Shown: piece after piece, positions 1-5,035 of the stretch | Numbering within the stretch: position 1 is the first letter of the stretch | How the letters are laid out: each line of letters starts with the position of its first letter | From: Thermoanaerobaculales bacterium | Lineage (GTDB): Bacteria; Acidobacteriota; Thermoanaerobaculia; Thermoanaerobaculales; Sulfomarinibacteraceae | DNA length: 5,035 bases | Assembly (NCBI GenBank): GCA_029932545.1 | Contig: JAOZPW010000276.1 | Span: forward strand, 1-5,035 | Direction of reading: 5' to 3' | The notes under the pieces: generated by a model | Told to the model about the DNA's origin: nothing | Seen by the model: only the letters and a program-made list of their open reading frames with translations | Database searches by the model: none | Program-made: the position numbers and the translations under genes

Positions 1-323
1 CCCTGGAAGCCCTGGGTCATTGTTTGCACGCTTCCTATCATCGACGTCGAGAGCATCACGATCGGAACGATCAGCAGTGCCAGCGCTACAAGGGTCAACA
101 CTGCAGCGGCGAGGCCTCCCCGTCCCCCCATTTTGCCCTTCAGCCAACTGAAGACCGGGAACAAGGCGACCGCGAAAATCATCGCCCACAGAACCGGCGC
201 CACGAACGGGCTGATGATGCGCAGACACCACCACATGATCATTGCTATCAGGCCAATACGAATTGCCGCCTCAACTGCTCTGTGAACGAATTCCCCTTCT
301 TCTTCTGCCGGTGAATGTGCCAT
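1..323 (-). CDS. AI-2E/PerM-family transporter, N-terminal part (runs off the left edge)
   Basis: My translation from the ATG at 323-321 gives 107 residues before the window ends. It starts with a short acidic cytoplasmic stretch (MAHSPAEEEGEF). A hydrophobic helix follows at about residues 21-37. A second membrane block carries SPFVAPVLWAMIFAVALFPV (about 38-57), then a short basic loop (WLKGKMGGRGG), then another hydrophobic segment rich in Leu, Ala and Val (about 71-93). The pattern of a Pro-Phe turn followed by a P-x-LWA-x-I-x-A-x-ALFPVF-like segment and a small basic loop is typical of the AI-2E transporter (PerM, formerly DUF20) family. These are inner-membrane proteins of about 350 residues, variously linked to export of signals or to Na+/H+ antiport. 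GGAGG lies four bases before the ATG and fixes the start. It follows the DUF2955 gene by 33 bp on the same strand, so it is probably in the same operon. Substrate unknown. Confidence 0.82.
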   Translation of the reverse strand, partial: MAHSPAEEEGEFVHRAVEAAIRIGLIAMIMWWCLRIISPFVAPVLWAMIFAVALFPVFSWLKGKMGGRGGLAAAVLTLVALALLIVPIVMLSTSMIGSVQTMTQGFQ

Positions 324-326
324 TAG

Positions 327-332
327 TCCTCC
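327..332 (-). promoter_or_regulatory. Strong ribosome binding site for the AI-2E-family gene
   Basis: On the minus strand this reads GGAGGA, followed by CTA and the ATG at 323. It is the best Shine-Dalgarno match in the cluster together with that of the channel gene. It supports the chosen start of a gene whose end lies outside the window. Confidence 0.75.
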
Positions 333-356
333 AAAAGGCCATTGTACTGGTATTTC

Positions 357-1421
357 CTACGCTGCAGTCTGCTGCTCCTTGAGCTGTGTACCGCTCCCCA
401 TTACCTTCGGCCAGAAGGCATCGAACACCGCTACCGCACCGCTGCCGTACACGGCGATCACCAGGAAGAGCAGCAAGCGGGTGTAAAACGCGGAACTTGC
501 GCCGTCACTTCCTGCTCCATCCATAACGGCCGGCGCCAGCACGATGATCATGGTGAGAATGCCGTACGACCAGGTTCCTGCATTGGGGTGCATGGCGGCG
601 CCCTCGAAAATTTTCGGTCCGGCCACGAGTATAGAGAGGGCGATCAGCAGAATGTAGATCACCAGCGACGGCCAGATGCTGAGCACCTGCCAGGCGATGA
701 TGGTGCCGATGCCTCCAATGATGGTAGATACAATCAGGGAACGGCCCATGGTGCGGCTGGAGTCGACGTTGGCCTGCTGGCCCATCGTCGCCACCTTGAT
801 CATGATGATTGCGTAGCTGGTGCTGGAGCTGTTGAACAACAGGAATAGGGCGAGCGGCAATACGATCATCATCGAGCGCATGGCCCTGAGGCGGGCCCTG
901 TGCATATCCGGCACCGGCGGCTTGGGGGCACGCTTGCCGGTCATGGCAGGATCCGCGGGTGGGTCCGGCATCAGCGCATGTGCCAGCCAGACAAAGAGCA
1001 TGGCCACCGCGGCGTTGCTGCTCATCGTAGTGGCGATTCCCAACAGGGCTTCCGGGCTAACTGTGCCGATCGCTGCAGCCATGGTCAACCCGACCGTCGC
1101 CAGTGTGCCGAGTACGGGCGAGCCACCTTTTGCGGGGAAATAGAAGCTGTGGAAGAGGGCCACCACGAACATCAGAATGCCCGCCCAGCGGTAGTGTTCC
1201 AGAAAAGGAACTATCAGTGCACCGCCGAAGAACGACACCGTCAGAATCAGCACGAAACCGAGGGCGAACTTGAGTGTTGGCCTTGGCAGGGGCAGGGACA
1301 AGAAGACGAAGGCAAAGACCGCCGAGATGAACGACATCGAGCCCCCCGCCATCTGCGAGAATGACATGGCCAGGGAGGTGCCCACGGCCATACGAAGGAT
1401 GCGGCGGCTCGCTATATCCAT
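357..1421 (-). CDS. DUF2955/FUSC-like inner-membrane permease of a tripartite efflux system
   Basis: The product is 354 residues and is almost entirely membrane-embedded. Hydrophobic segments lie at about residues 9-25, 28-45, 49-73, 78-95, 103-121 and 133-150. A charged, proline-rich cytoplasmic linker follows (about 151-180), then further segments at about 183-197, 201-212, 228-266, 285-300 and 311-333. The two hydrophobic halves around a basic linker suggest an internal duplication, as in FUSC/aromatic-acid-exporter proteins. The length and the segment SPLPRP-like loop after helix 2 fit the DUF2955 family, which usually sits beside an HlyD adaptor. By inference it is the inner-membrane translocator that hands substrate to the upstream adaptor. 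I placed the start at 1421 (MDIASRRILRM) because the open frame upstream, up to 1607, runs through palindromic repeats and the adaptor stop and does not look coding. The Shine-Dalgarno is weak (GGAAAG, 11 bases away). Family assignment is by recognition only; the substrate is unknown. Confidence 0.8.
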   Translation of the reverse strand: MDIASRRILRMAVGTSLAMSFSQMAGGSMSFISAVFAFVFLSLPLPRPTLKFALGFVLILTVSFFGGALIVPFLEHYRWAGILMFVVALFHSFYFPAKGGSPVLGTLATVGLTMAAAIGTVSPEALLGIATTMSSNAAVAMLFVWLAHALMPDPPADPAMTGKRAPKPPVPDMHRARLRAMRSMMIVLPLALFLLFNSSSTSYAIIMIKVATMGQQANVDSSRTMGRSLIVSTIIGGIGTIIAWQVLSIWPSLVIYILLIALSILVAGPKIFEGAAMHPNAGTWSYGILTMIIVLAPAVMDGAGSDGASSAFYTRLLLFLVIAVYGSGAVAVFDAFWPKVMGSGTQLKEQQTAA

Positions 1422-1451
1422 GGGGTTAGTAGCTTTCCATCTGAAAACCCC
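1422..1451 (-). promoter_or_regulatory. Short inverted repeat abutting the DUF2955 start codon
   Basis: GGGGTT at 1422-1427 and AACCCC at 1446-1451 (plus-strand reading) form a 6-bp perfect inverted repeat with an 18-base spacer. In the mRNA the right-hand arm ends directly at the AUG. The only Shine-Dalgarno-like run (GGAAAG) falls in the loop. It could modulate translation initiation, but a 6-bp stem may occur by chance. Confidence 0.3.
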
Positions 1452-1473
1452 AGGTTGGGACTGCGAAGTTCCA

Positions 1474-1496
1474 GAGGCAGGCGGGACGCCTGCCTC
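1474..1496. repeat. REP-like palindrome 1, 10-bp perfect stem with GGA loop
   Basis: The arms GAGGCAGGCG (1474-1483) and CGCCTGCCTC (1487-1496) are perfectly complementary around the 3-base loop GGA. It lies in the gap between the adaptor and permease genes. The form (short GC-rich palindrome with a 3-base loop, intergenic, next to a second one in the opposite sense) is that of REP-type dispersed repeats. Whether it recurs in the genome cannot be seen from this window. No run of T follows it on the minus strand, so it is not a classical terminator. Confidence 0.65.
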
Positions 1497-1521
1497 CACA
1501 ATGAGTATGGTGTTGTTGTGG

Positions 1522-1542
1522 GTGCAGCCGTCCCGGCTGCAC
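1522..1542. repeat. REP-like palindrome 2, 9-bp perfect stem with TCC loop
   Basis: The arms GTGCAGCCG (1522-1530) and CGGCTGCAC (1534-1542) are perfectly complementary around the loop TCC. Read on the minus strand the loop is GGA, the same as palindrome 1 on the plus strand. The two units therefore face in opposite directions, 25 bp apart, as REP pairs (BIME-like units) commonly do. It begins 22 bp after the adaptor stop codon and may protect the 3' end of the upstream message or lower expression of the downstream permease. Confidence 0.65.
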
Positions 1543-1564
1543 AGCTGGCTGAACAGAGTTGGTG

Positions 1565-2776
1565 TTAATAGGCATAACTCAGATAGGCGGCCAGCCGGAT
1601 GCGCCAACGCCCTAGCATATTCATCAGCGAATGATCGCCGGTGTAGACGATGACCGAGACCTGCGAGCCGACCCGAACGCCCATCTCGCCGAGGTGCTCT
1701 GATTCGAAGTCCACCAGCACAGGGAAACGCTGGGCATCCCGCAGCCAGTTCTTGTCGTTCTCGATGGTTGGCAAACCTCCCAGCGGTGCGGTATCGACAT
1801 GGATGCCGAAGCCGGTGCCCCGCACCGTGCCGTGGAAGACTCTGCCCGGCTGTGCGTCAAAAACCAGTTCGACTGGATCGCCCTGTTTGATGTTTCCCAG
1901 GTTGTTCTCGGTGAAATCCACTTGGACCCAGACATTGTCAATCGCAACGAAGGTCATCTGCGGCGAACCGGCGGCGGCGAAGTTTCCGGTGTCCAGCCGC
2001 ACGTCGATGACGATGCCGTCGTCGGGCGCTCGGACGGTGGAGCGCTCGATGTTGAGCTCTGCGTCGGCGATGGCGACTCCGGCCTGCAGGATGCGTACAT
2101 TTTTCTCACCCTCGTCACCAAGATCCTGCTTGGCCCTCTCCAAATTTGCCTTGGCGGACTCGACCCTTGCGGCCGCTGATACAAAGCTTGCCTCGGCGGC
2201 CTGGAGCCGTCTTTCAGACATCGCCCCCGGGTCCTCGGCGCGGATTCCACGAAGCCGAATGGCATCTTGCTCAGCCCTCGTCATACTGGCCAGCGCAGAT
2301 GTGACCGAGGCTTCTGCCGCAGTGATGTTCGCCGTCGAAGCACCGACCGTTTGGCGTGCCATCTGGAGGTCGGCCTCTGCGGCCTGCAACTGCAATACAT
2401 AATTGTCGGTGTTGATCGTAAATAGAACGTCGTCTCGAGCGACCGCCTGGTTGTTGCCTACCAAGACCTCTTCGACCAACCCCGAGATCTGGGGAACGAT
2501 GGGCACGACCTGCGCATGCAAGCGGGCCTGGGTCGAATAGGGCGTCAGTCGATCAGCCACCAGATGCCAACAGACCAATCCAACGGCAAGCAAAAGGATG
2601 ATCAGGGTCCATTTGCGGACCGGGTCCTTCTTCGCCGGCTCTGTGGGCTCCTCTTCGGACACCTCGAAGGCCGGTGGTTCTTCGATCCGGGGATCCCGCT
2701 CATCTCGCTCATGCATCTGCGATTCCCTCGAATGTTCGTTTTCGTCGTTCTGCTGATGGTTGGTTTGGTCTGTCAT
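1565..2776 (-). CDS. HlyD/EmrA-type periplasmic adaptor (membrane fusion protein)
   Basis: The product is 403 residues. It has a hydrophilic, acidic cytoplasmic N-terminus (1-55), one membrane anchor (about 56-74, following KKDPVRKW), and a first half-lipoyl motif (about 88-122, VPQISGLVEEVLVGNNQAV). A long Ala/Glu-rich coiled-coil hairpin follows (about 126-240), then the second half-lipoyl motif (246-268, STVRAPDDGIVIDVRLDTGN) and a beta-barrel domain (about 281-376, including VWVQVDFTENNLGNIKQGDPV). This order is diagnostic of HlyD-family adaptors, which bridge an inner-membrane pump and an outer-membrane duct. It sits 12 bp after the outer-membrane factor gene and precedes the DUF2955 permease, an AaeA/YibH-like context. 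The start is uncertain. No Shine-Dalgarno precedes the ATG at 2776, whereas the in-frame ATG at 2716 (residue 21) has GAGGGA seven bases upstream. Either start leaves the anchor intact. Confidence 0.92.
   Translation of the reverse strand: MTDQTNHQQNDENEHSRESQMHERDERDPRIEEPPAFEVSEEEPTEPAKKDPVRKWTLIILLLAVGLVCWHLVADRLTPYSTQARLHAQVVPIVPQISGLVEEVLVGNNQAVARDDVLFTINTDNYVLQLQAAEADLQMARQTVGASTANITAAEASVTSALASMTRAEQDAIRLRGIRAEDPGAMSERRLQAAEASFVSAAARVESAKANLERAKQDLGDEGEKNVRILQAGVAIADAELNIERSTVRAPDDGIVIDVRLDTGNFAAAGSPQMTFVAIDNVWVQVDFTENNLGNIKQGDPVELVFDAQPGRVFHGTVRGTGFGIHVDTAPLGGLPTIENDKNWLRDAQRFPVLVDFESEHLGEMGVRVGSQVSVIVYTGDHSLMNMLGRWRIRLAAYLSYAY
2724..2729 (-). promoter_or_regulatory. Candidate ribosome binding site for an internal adaptor start at 2716
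   Basis: On the minus strand this reads GAGGGA, seven bases before an in-frame ATG (2716-2714). The upstream ATG at 2776 has no comparable signal; its nearest GGAGG is 22 bases away. If used, the adaptor would lose 20 hydrophilic residues and be 383 residues long. Confidence 0.45.
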
Positions 2777-2788
2777 GGTTCAGATCAG

Positions 2789-4363
2789 CTATTCGCTGCC
2801 TCCAGAGTTGCTGCCGCTGCCGTTGTCATCATTCGTTTCGTTTTCGAGGTAGTCACCCCAGTTCGTGCGCCCTTTCATTTCTTCACGCGTAGCAGGAGAG
2901 ATCTCGTAGATACCACCGTGAATCTCCCAGCCACCCCCAAGCGCCTTGTACAGGTCCACCACCGCCAACACTGCCGCACCTTTGCTGTCGATAAGACGCC
3001 CCTGCTGTGTGAAGAGGGCTTGTTGAGCGTTGAGTACCCGCTGGTAGTCTGAGAATCCCTCCCGGTAGCGAAGCATCGATAACTCATTCGAGCGATTTGC
3101 CGATACGACACCCTCGGCAAGAATTCGGCCCTGCTTCTGGGCGCCGATGTAGCCTGTCATCGCATCCTCGACCTCCCGGCTAGCCTGGATCACTGTTTCC
3201 CGGTAGGCAATCAGAGCCTGCTGCAAACGGGCGTCTTGCACGCGAATGTTATTGCGGATTCGACCGTAGTTGAAGAAGGGCCAGGTGAACCCCAAACCGA
3301 CGTTGTAGGTCAGGCTGCTGCTGCTGAAGAGGTCTCCGATGTTGTCGTCGCCGGGACTGCCCGACGAGAGTCCGAGAAAGCCCGTCAGGCTGAAGCTGGG
3401 ATAGAGGTCGGCCGTTGCCACCCCGACCAAAGCGTTCTGGGCCATGGCGTTCATTTCCGCCGTCCTGACGTCCGGCCGTCGACGCAGCATGTCGGCAGGA
3501 ATTCCCATGATGATCTGTTCGGGAATCTCGGGAAGCGTGCTCTCCCCACCCAACAATCCATCCACCCCCCCAGGCGGCCGACCCAAGAGTGTGGAGAGAG
3601 CGTTTTTATGCTTTTGGAGAGCGGCTTCGAGCTTTGGGACAGTGGCCTGGGTGCCGAGCAACAGTGTTTTGGCCTGCTCCAGGTCCAGAGCCGCTTTCTC
3701 TCCAAATCTGTACAGCACCTCTACGATCTCGTAACTCCGCTGTTGGATCACAATGTTCTGCTGGGCGATGCGCAATTGCTCTTCGGTCAAGCGAATAGAG
3801 GTGTAGGTTTGAACCACCTGCGCGGTCAGCAGTACCAACGCCTCATCGTAACGCGCCATCGTAGCGTGCAGGCCAGCATCAGAGGCCTCGATGCCCCGCC
3901 TGTAGCGACCCCAAAAGTCGATCTCCCAGGCTACGCTGGCGCCAAGGTTGTAGCTCCCAAAGTTACTGACCGGCCCGTTCGGCTCCGTTGGGGAAATGTA
4001 CGTGGCGTCGCCGGTCGCGACCTGGGCCTGCGGCCACTGCATGCCTGTCGAGATGCCCAGCTGTGCGCGTGCCTCGAGCACGCGAAGTGCAGCAATTTCA
4101 AGGGTGTTGCTTTCAAGATGTGCCGTTTCGACGAGGTGGTCCAATACCGGATCGTCAAAGACTTTCCACCAGGCTACGAGGTCGATCTCGCTGGCCTTCA
4201 GGCCTTCAAGTTCTTCCTGATACCAGTTCGGAATTTCCGGCGCTGTGGGCGCTTTGAAGTCCGGGCCCACTGCCGTGCAACTGACAAGGCTGAGGAGGGC
4301 GACGGCGCCAACAACCGGAATCAGGACCGTCCTGCTCCTCGTCGACATTTCAGAGCGACTCAT
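2789..4363 (-). CDS. NodT-family outer-membrane efflux lipoprotein (TolC-like duct)
   Basis: The product is 524 residues. It has a lipoprotein signal peptide with basic residues (R3, R9, R11), a hydrophobic core (about 12-27) and the lipobox LVSC with Cys29 as the predicted lipid site. The mature start CTAVGPDFKAP is typical of the family. Two TolC-type repeats follow: the first carries WEIDFWGRYRRGIEA (146-160), the second carries RRRPDVRTAE (294-303) and a DLYPSFSLTGFLGL stretch. The family-typical ending DLYKALGGGW is at 470-479. It forms the trimeric outer-membrane/periplasmic channel of a tripartite exporter. The ATG at 4363 overlaps the stop of the channel gene (ATGA), with a weak AGCGAG ahead. 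An open frame continues upstream to 4501, but that stretch is the channel coding region in another frame and lacks a signal peptide at its start. A second ATG at 4348 is possible. The last 20 or so residues form an unusual acidic Asn/Gly/Ser tail. Confidence 0.94.
   Translation of the reverse strand: MSRSEMSTRSRTVLIPVVGAVALLSLVSCTAVGPDFKAPTAPEIPNWYQEELEGLKASEIDLVAWWKVFDDPVLDHLVETAHLESNTLEIAALRVLEARAQLGISTGMQWPQAQVATGDATYISPTEPNGPVSNFGSYNLGASVAWEIDFWGRYRRGIEASDAGLHATMARYDEALVLLTAQVVQTYTSIRLTEEQLRIAQQNIVIQQRSYEIVEVLYRFGEKAALDLEQAKTLLLGTQATVPKLEAALQKHKNALSTLLGRPPGGVDGLLGGESTLPEIPEQIIMGIPADMLRRRPDVRTAEMNAMAQNALVGVATADLYPSFSLTGFLGLSSGSPGDDNIGDLFSSSSLTYNVGLGFTWPFFNYGRIRNNIRVQDARLQQALIAYRETVIQASREVEDAMTGYIGAQKQGRILAEGVVSANRSNELSMLRYREGFSDYQRVLNAQQALFTQQGRLIDSKGAAVLAVVDLYKALGGGWEIHGGIYEISPATREEMKGRTNWGDYLENETNDDNGSGSNSGGSE
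4360..4363 (-). promoter_or_regulatory. ATGA start/stop overlap coupling channel and outer-membrane factor
   Basis: The channel stop TGA (4362-4360) shares two bases with the outer-membrane factor ATG (4363-4361). Overlaps of this form usually indicate translational coupling by re-initiation, and the Shine-Dalgarno ahead of this ATG is weak. It ties production of the two proteins together. Confidence 0.75.
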
Positions 4364-4815
4364 TGCTCGCTGTCTGGCTTCTGGACAACCTGAGCCTTGG
4401 AGAGTCGAAAGATCCCGTTGATCACAGCAAAACCCAGAGCTGTGGAAAGACCGAACATCAGGATGCCTCCTGCGGCCTCCAGCGGGCCAAGCAGGCGCCA
4501 CTGGTCGCTCATCACGATATCGCCGTAGCCCAAAGATGAGAAATTGACGGCGGAATGGTAGAACGCGGTTTTGAAGTCCTGGAATTCACCGATCCATCTG
4601 AAGAGGCCGGCCCAAAGAGCCACTTGCAACAAATGACCTGCGAAAAGGATCAGCATTGAGCCACTGAGAGCGGCGGTGCCGTACCAAAAACTGAAATCCA
4701 GTCGGTCGAGGCGGCCGCGCCGTTTGAGAAATCCGACAAGGGCCATGACCGCGATGACCTGCACAACGACTGTCAATGCGAAGACCGCAGAGCCCAGCAA
4801 TAAATTCATACCCAT
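4360..4815 (-). CDS. Small ion-channel-domain membrane protein (K+-channel-like pore)
   Basis: The product is 151 residues. Hydrophobic helices lie at about 5-29, 45-70 and 111-136. Between the last two is a pore-helix region (about 81-92, KTAFYHSAVNF) followed by SSLGYGDI (93-100). This matches the K+-channel selectivity filter T-x-GYGD, with Ser-Leu in place of the usual Thr-Val. The downstream segment WRLLGPLEAAGGILMFG is typical of small bacterial Ion_trans_2 proteins. There is no RCK, cyclic-nucleotide or other cytoplasmic sensor domain, only a short polar tail (SKAQVVQKPDSEQ). By inference it is a monovalent cation channel of the inner membrane, probably tetrameric; conductance and selectivity are not known. 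The start at 4815 is set by GAGGAG six bases upstream. It is the first gene of the cluster and overlaps the next gene by ATGA. Confidence 0.88.
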   Translation of the reverse strand: MGMNLLLGSAVFALTVVVQVIAVMALVGFLKRRGRLDRLDFSFWYGTAALSGSMLILFAGHLLQVALWAGLFRWIGEFQDFKTAFYHSAVNFSSLGYGDIVMSDQWRLLGPLEAAGGILMFGLSTALGFAVINGIFRLSKAQVVQKPDSEQ

Positions 4816-4821
4816 TCAGCT

Positions 4822-4827
4822 CTCCTC
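4822..4827 (-). promoter_or_regulatory. Ribosome binding site of the channel gene
   Basis: On the minus strand this reads GAGGAG, six bases before the ATG at 4815. It decides between that ATG and the in-frame ATG two codons later (4809). Confidence 0.7.
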
Positions 4828-4860
4828 AGTGTTAACCACAATTGGACCAGCGAGAGCGTA

Positions 4861-5035
4861 CAACAGAGCGGGGCATTTCCCAAAGTCTCTGGATACAAGA
4901 ACCCCAGACATTTCGGTGAGCCCCTGCGTGGGGATTTAGCTGGTTTATGGCGTTATCGCGTTGGAGATTACCGTGTAATCTGCGAGATACAGGAGCAACA
5001 TCTGGTTGTTCTGGCTTTGGCGGTCGGCCATCGTA
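4861..5035 (+). pseudogene. RelE/ParE-type toxin, 5'-truncated remnant (also cut by the window edge)
   Basis: Read from 4861 in frame, the sequence encodes 58 residues. From about 4888 they match the C-terminal half of RelE toxins: NPRHFGEPLRG, then DLAGLWRYRVGDYRVICEI, then LVVLALAVGHR at the edge. WRYRVGDYR is the hallmark of the RelE family, ribosome-dependent mRNA interferases. Family members are about 85-90 residues, so roughly the first 40 residues should lie upstream. Instead the frame continues back to a TAA at 4801-4803 with no ATG, GTG or TTG. The upstream residues do not look like a RelE N-terminus, and no antitoxin gene precedes it. I infer a truncated, non-functional remnant. The break falls about 70 bp upstream of the channel gene, from which it diverges. 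The 3' end lies beyond the window. Confidence 0.8.

Noticed and set aside
342..848. Plus-strand open frame of 168 codons opposite the DUF2955 permease
   Set aside because: The translation is rich in His, Gln, Arg and Asp, as expected for the complement of a membrane protein gene. No family resemblance.
1474..1542. The two palindromes as Rho-independent terminators
   Set aside because: Neither is followed by a run of T on the minus strand, and the downstream gene has no visible promoter of its own. REP-like elements fit better.
1422..1607. N-terminal extension of the permease to an ATG at 1607
   Set aside because: The extra 62 residues would be translated from the palindromic repeats and overlap the end of the adaptor gene. 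They lack family resemblance and a ribosome binding site.
1650..2402. Plus-strand open frame of 250 codons opposite the HlyD adaptor
   Set aside because: Ser/Ala/Thr-rich shadow of the coiled-coil coding strand. The minus-strand frame has an unmistakable HlyD domain order.
3236..4393. Long plus-strand open frame of 385 codons opposite the outer-membrane factor gene
   Set aside because: It is antisense to a clearly coding NodT gene. Its translation shows no recognisable domain and it has no good ribosome binding site, so it is a shadow of GC-rich codon use.
4364..4501. N-terminal extension of the outer-membrane factor to an ATG at 4501
   Set aside because: It would bury the lipoprotein signal peptide about 50 residues inside the protein. 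The stretch is coding for the channel in another frame.
4829..4950. Sigma-70 promoter for the cluster on the minus strand
   Set aside because: Some weak -35-like hexamers (for example TTGTAC) are present, but no partner -10 with acceptable spacing was convincing. A promoter must lie near here or further upstream, but I cannot place it.

Overview
The window reads as a proteobacterial chromosome segment, most likely a gammaproteobacterium. This is inferred from the moderately GC-rich coding sequence, the NodT-type outer-membrane lipoprotein, the HlyD adaptor and the DUF2955-type permease. No rRNA or other taxonomic marker is present, so the assignment is soft. Nearly the whole window is one co-directional minus-strand gene cluster, transcribed from right to left.

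In transcription order the cluster contains five genes. The first is a small membrane protein with a K+-channel-type pore loop (4815-4360). The second is a NodT-family outer-membrane efflux lipoprotein (4363-2789), whose ATG overlaps the channel stop codon. The third is an HlyD/EmrA-type periplasmic adaptor (2776-1565), 12 bp downstream. The fourth is a DUF2955/FUSC-like multi-spanning inner-membrane protein (1421-357), separated by a 143-bp gap that carries two REP-like palindromes and a short hairpin. The fifth is the N-terminal part of an AI-2E/PerM-family membrane protein (323 to the left edge), with a strong Shine-Dalgarno sequence.

Genes 2 to 4 supply the three layers of a tripartite exporter: outer-membrane duct, periplasmic adaptor and inner-membrane translocator. 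They resemble the aromatic-acid-exporter (AaeAB-like) arrangement. The channel and the AI-2E protein flank this core and may be functionally linked to it. The channel-to-outer-membrane-factor overlap is direct evidence of coupled expression. A functional link for the AI-2E protein rests only on close spacing and shared strand. The substrate cannot be read from the sequence.

At the right edge, on the plus strand and divergent from the cluster, lies the C-terminal half of a RelE-type toxin. It has no start codon and no N-terminal half, so it is probably the remnant of a toxin-antitoxin locus cut by a rearrangement just upstream of the cluster. No tRNA, rRNA, CRISPR array, intact insertion sequence or convincing terminator was seen. 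There is no gene-free stretch longer than 300 bases.
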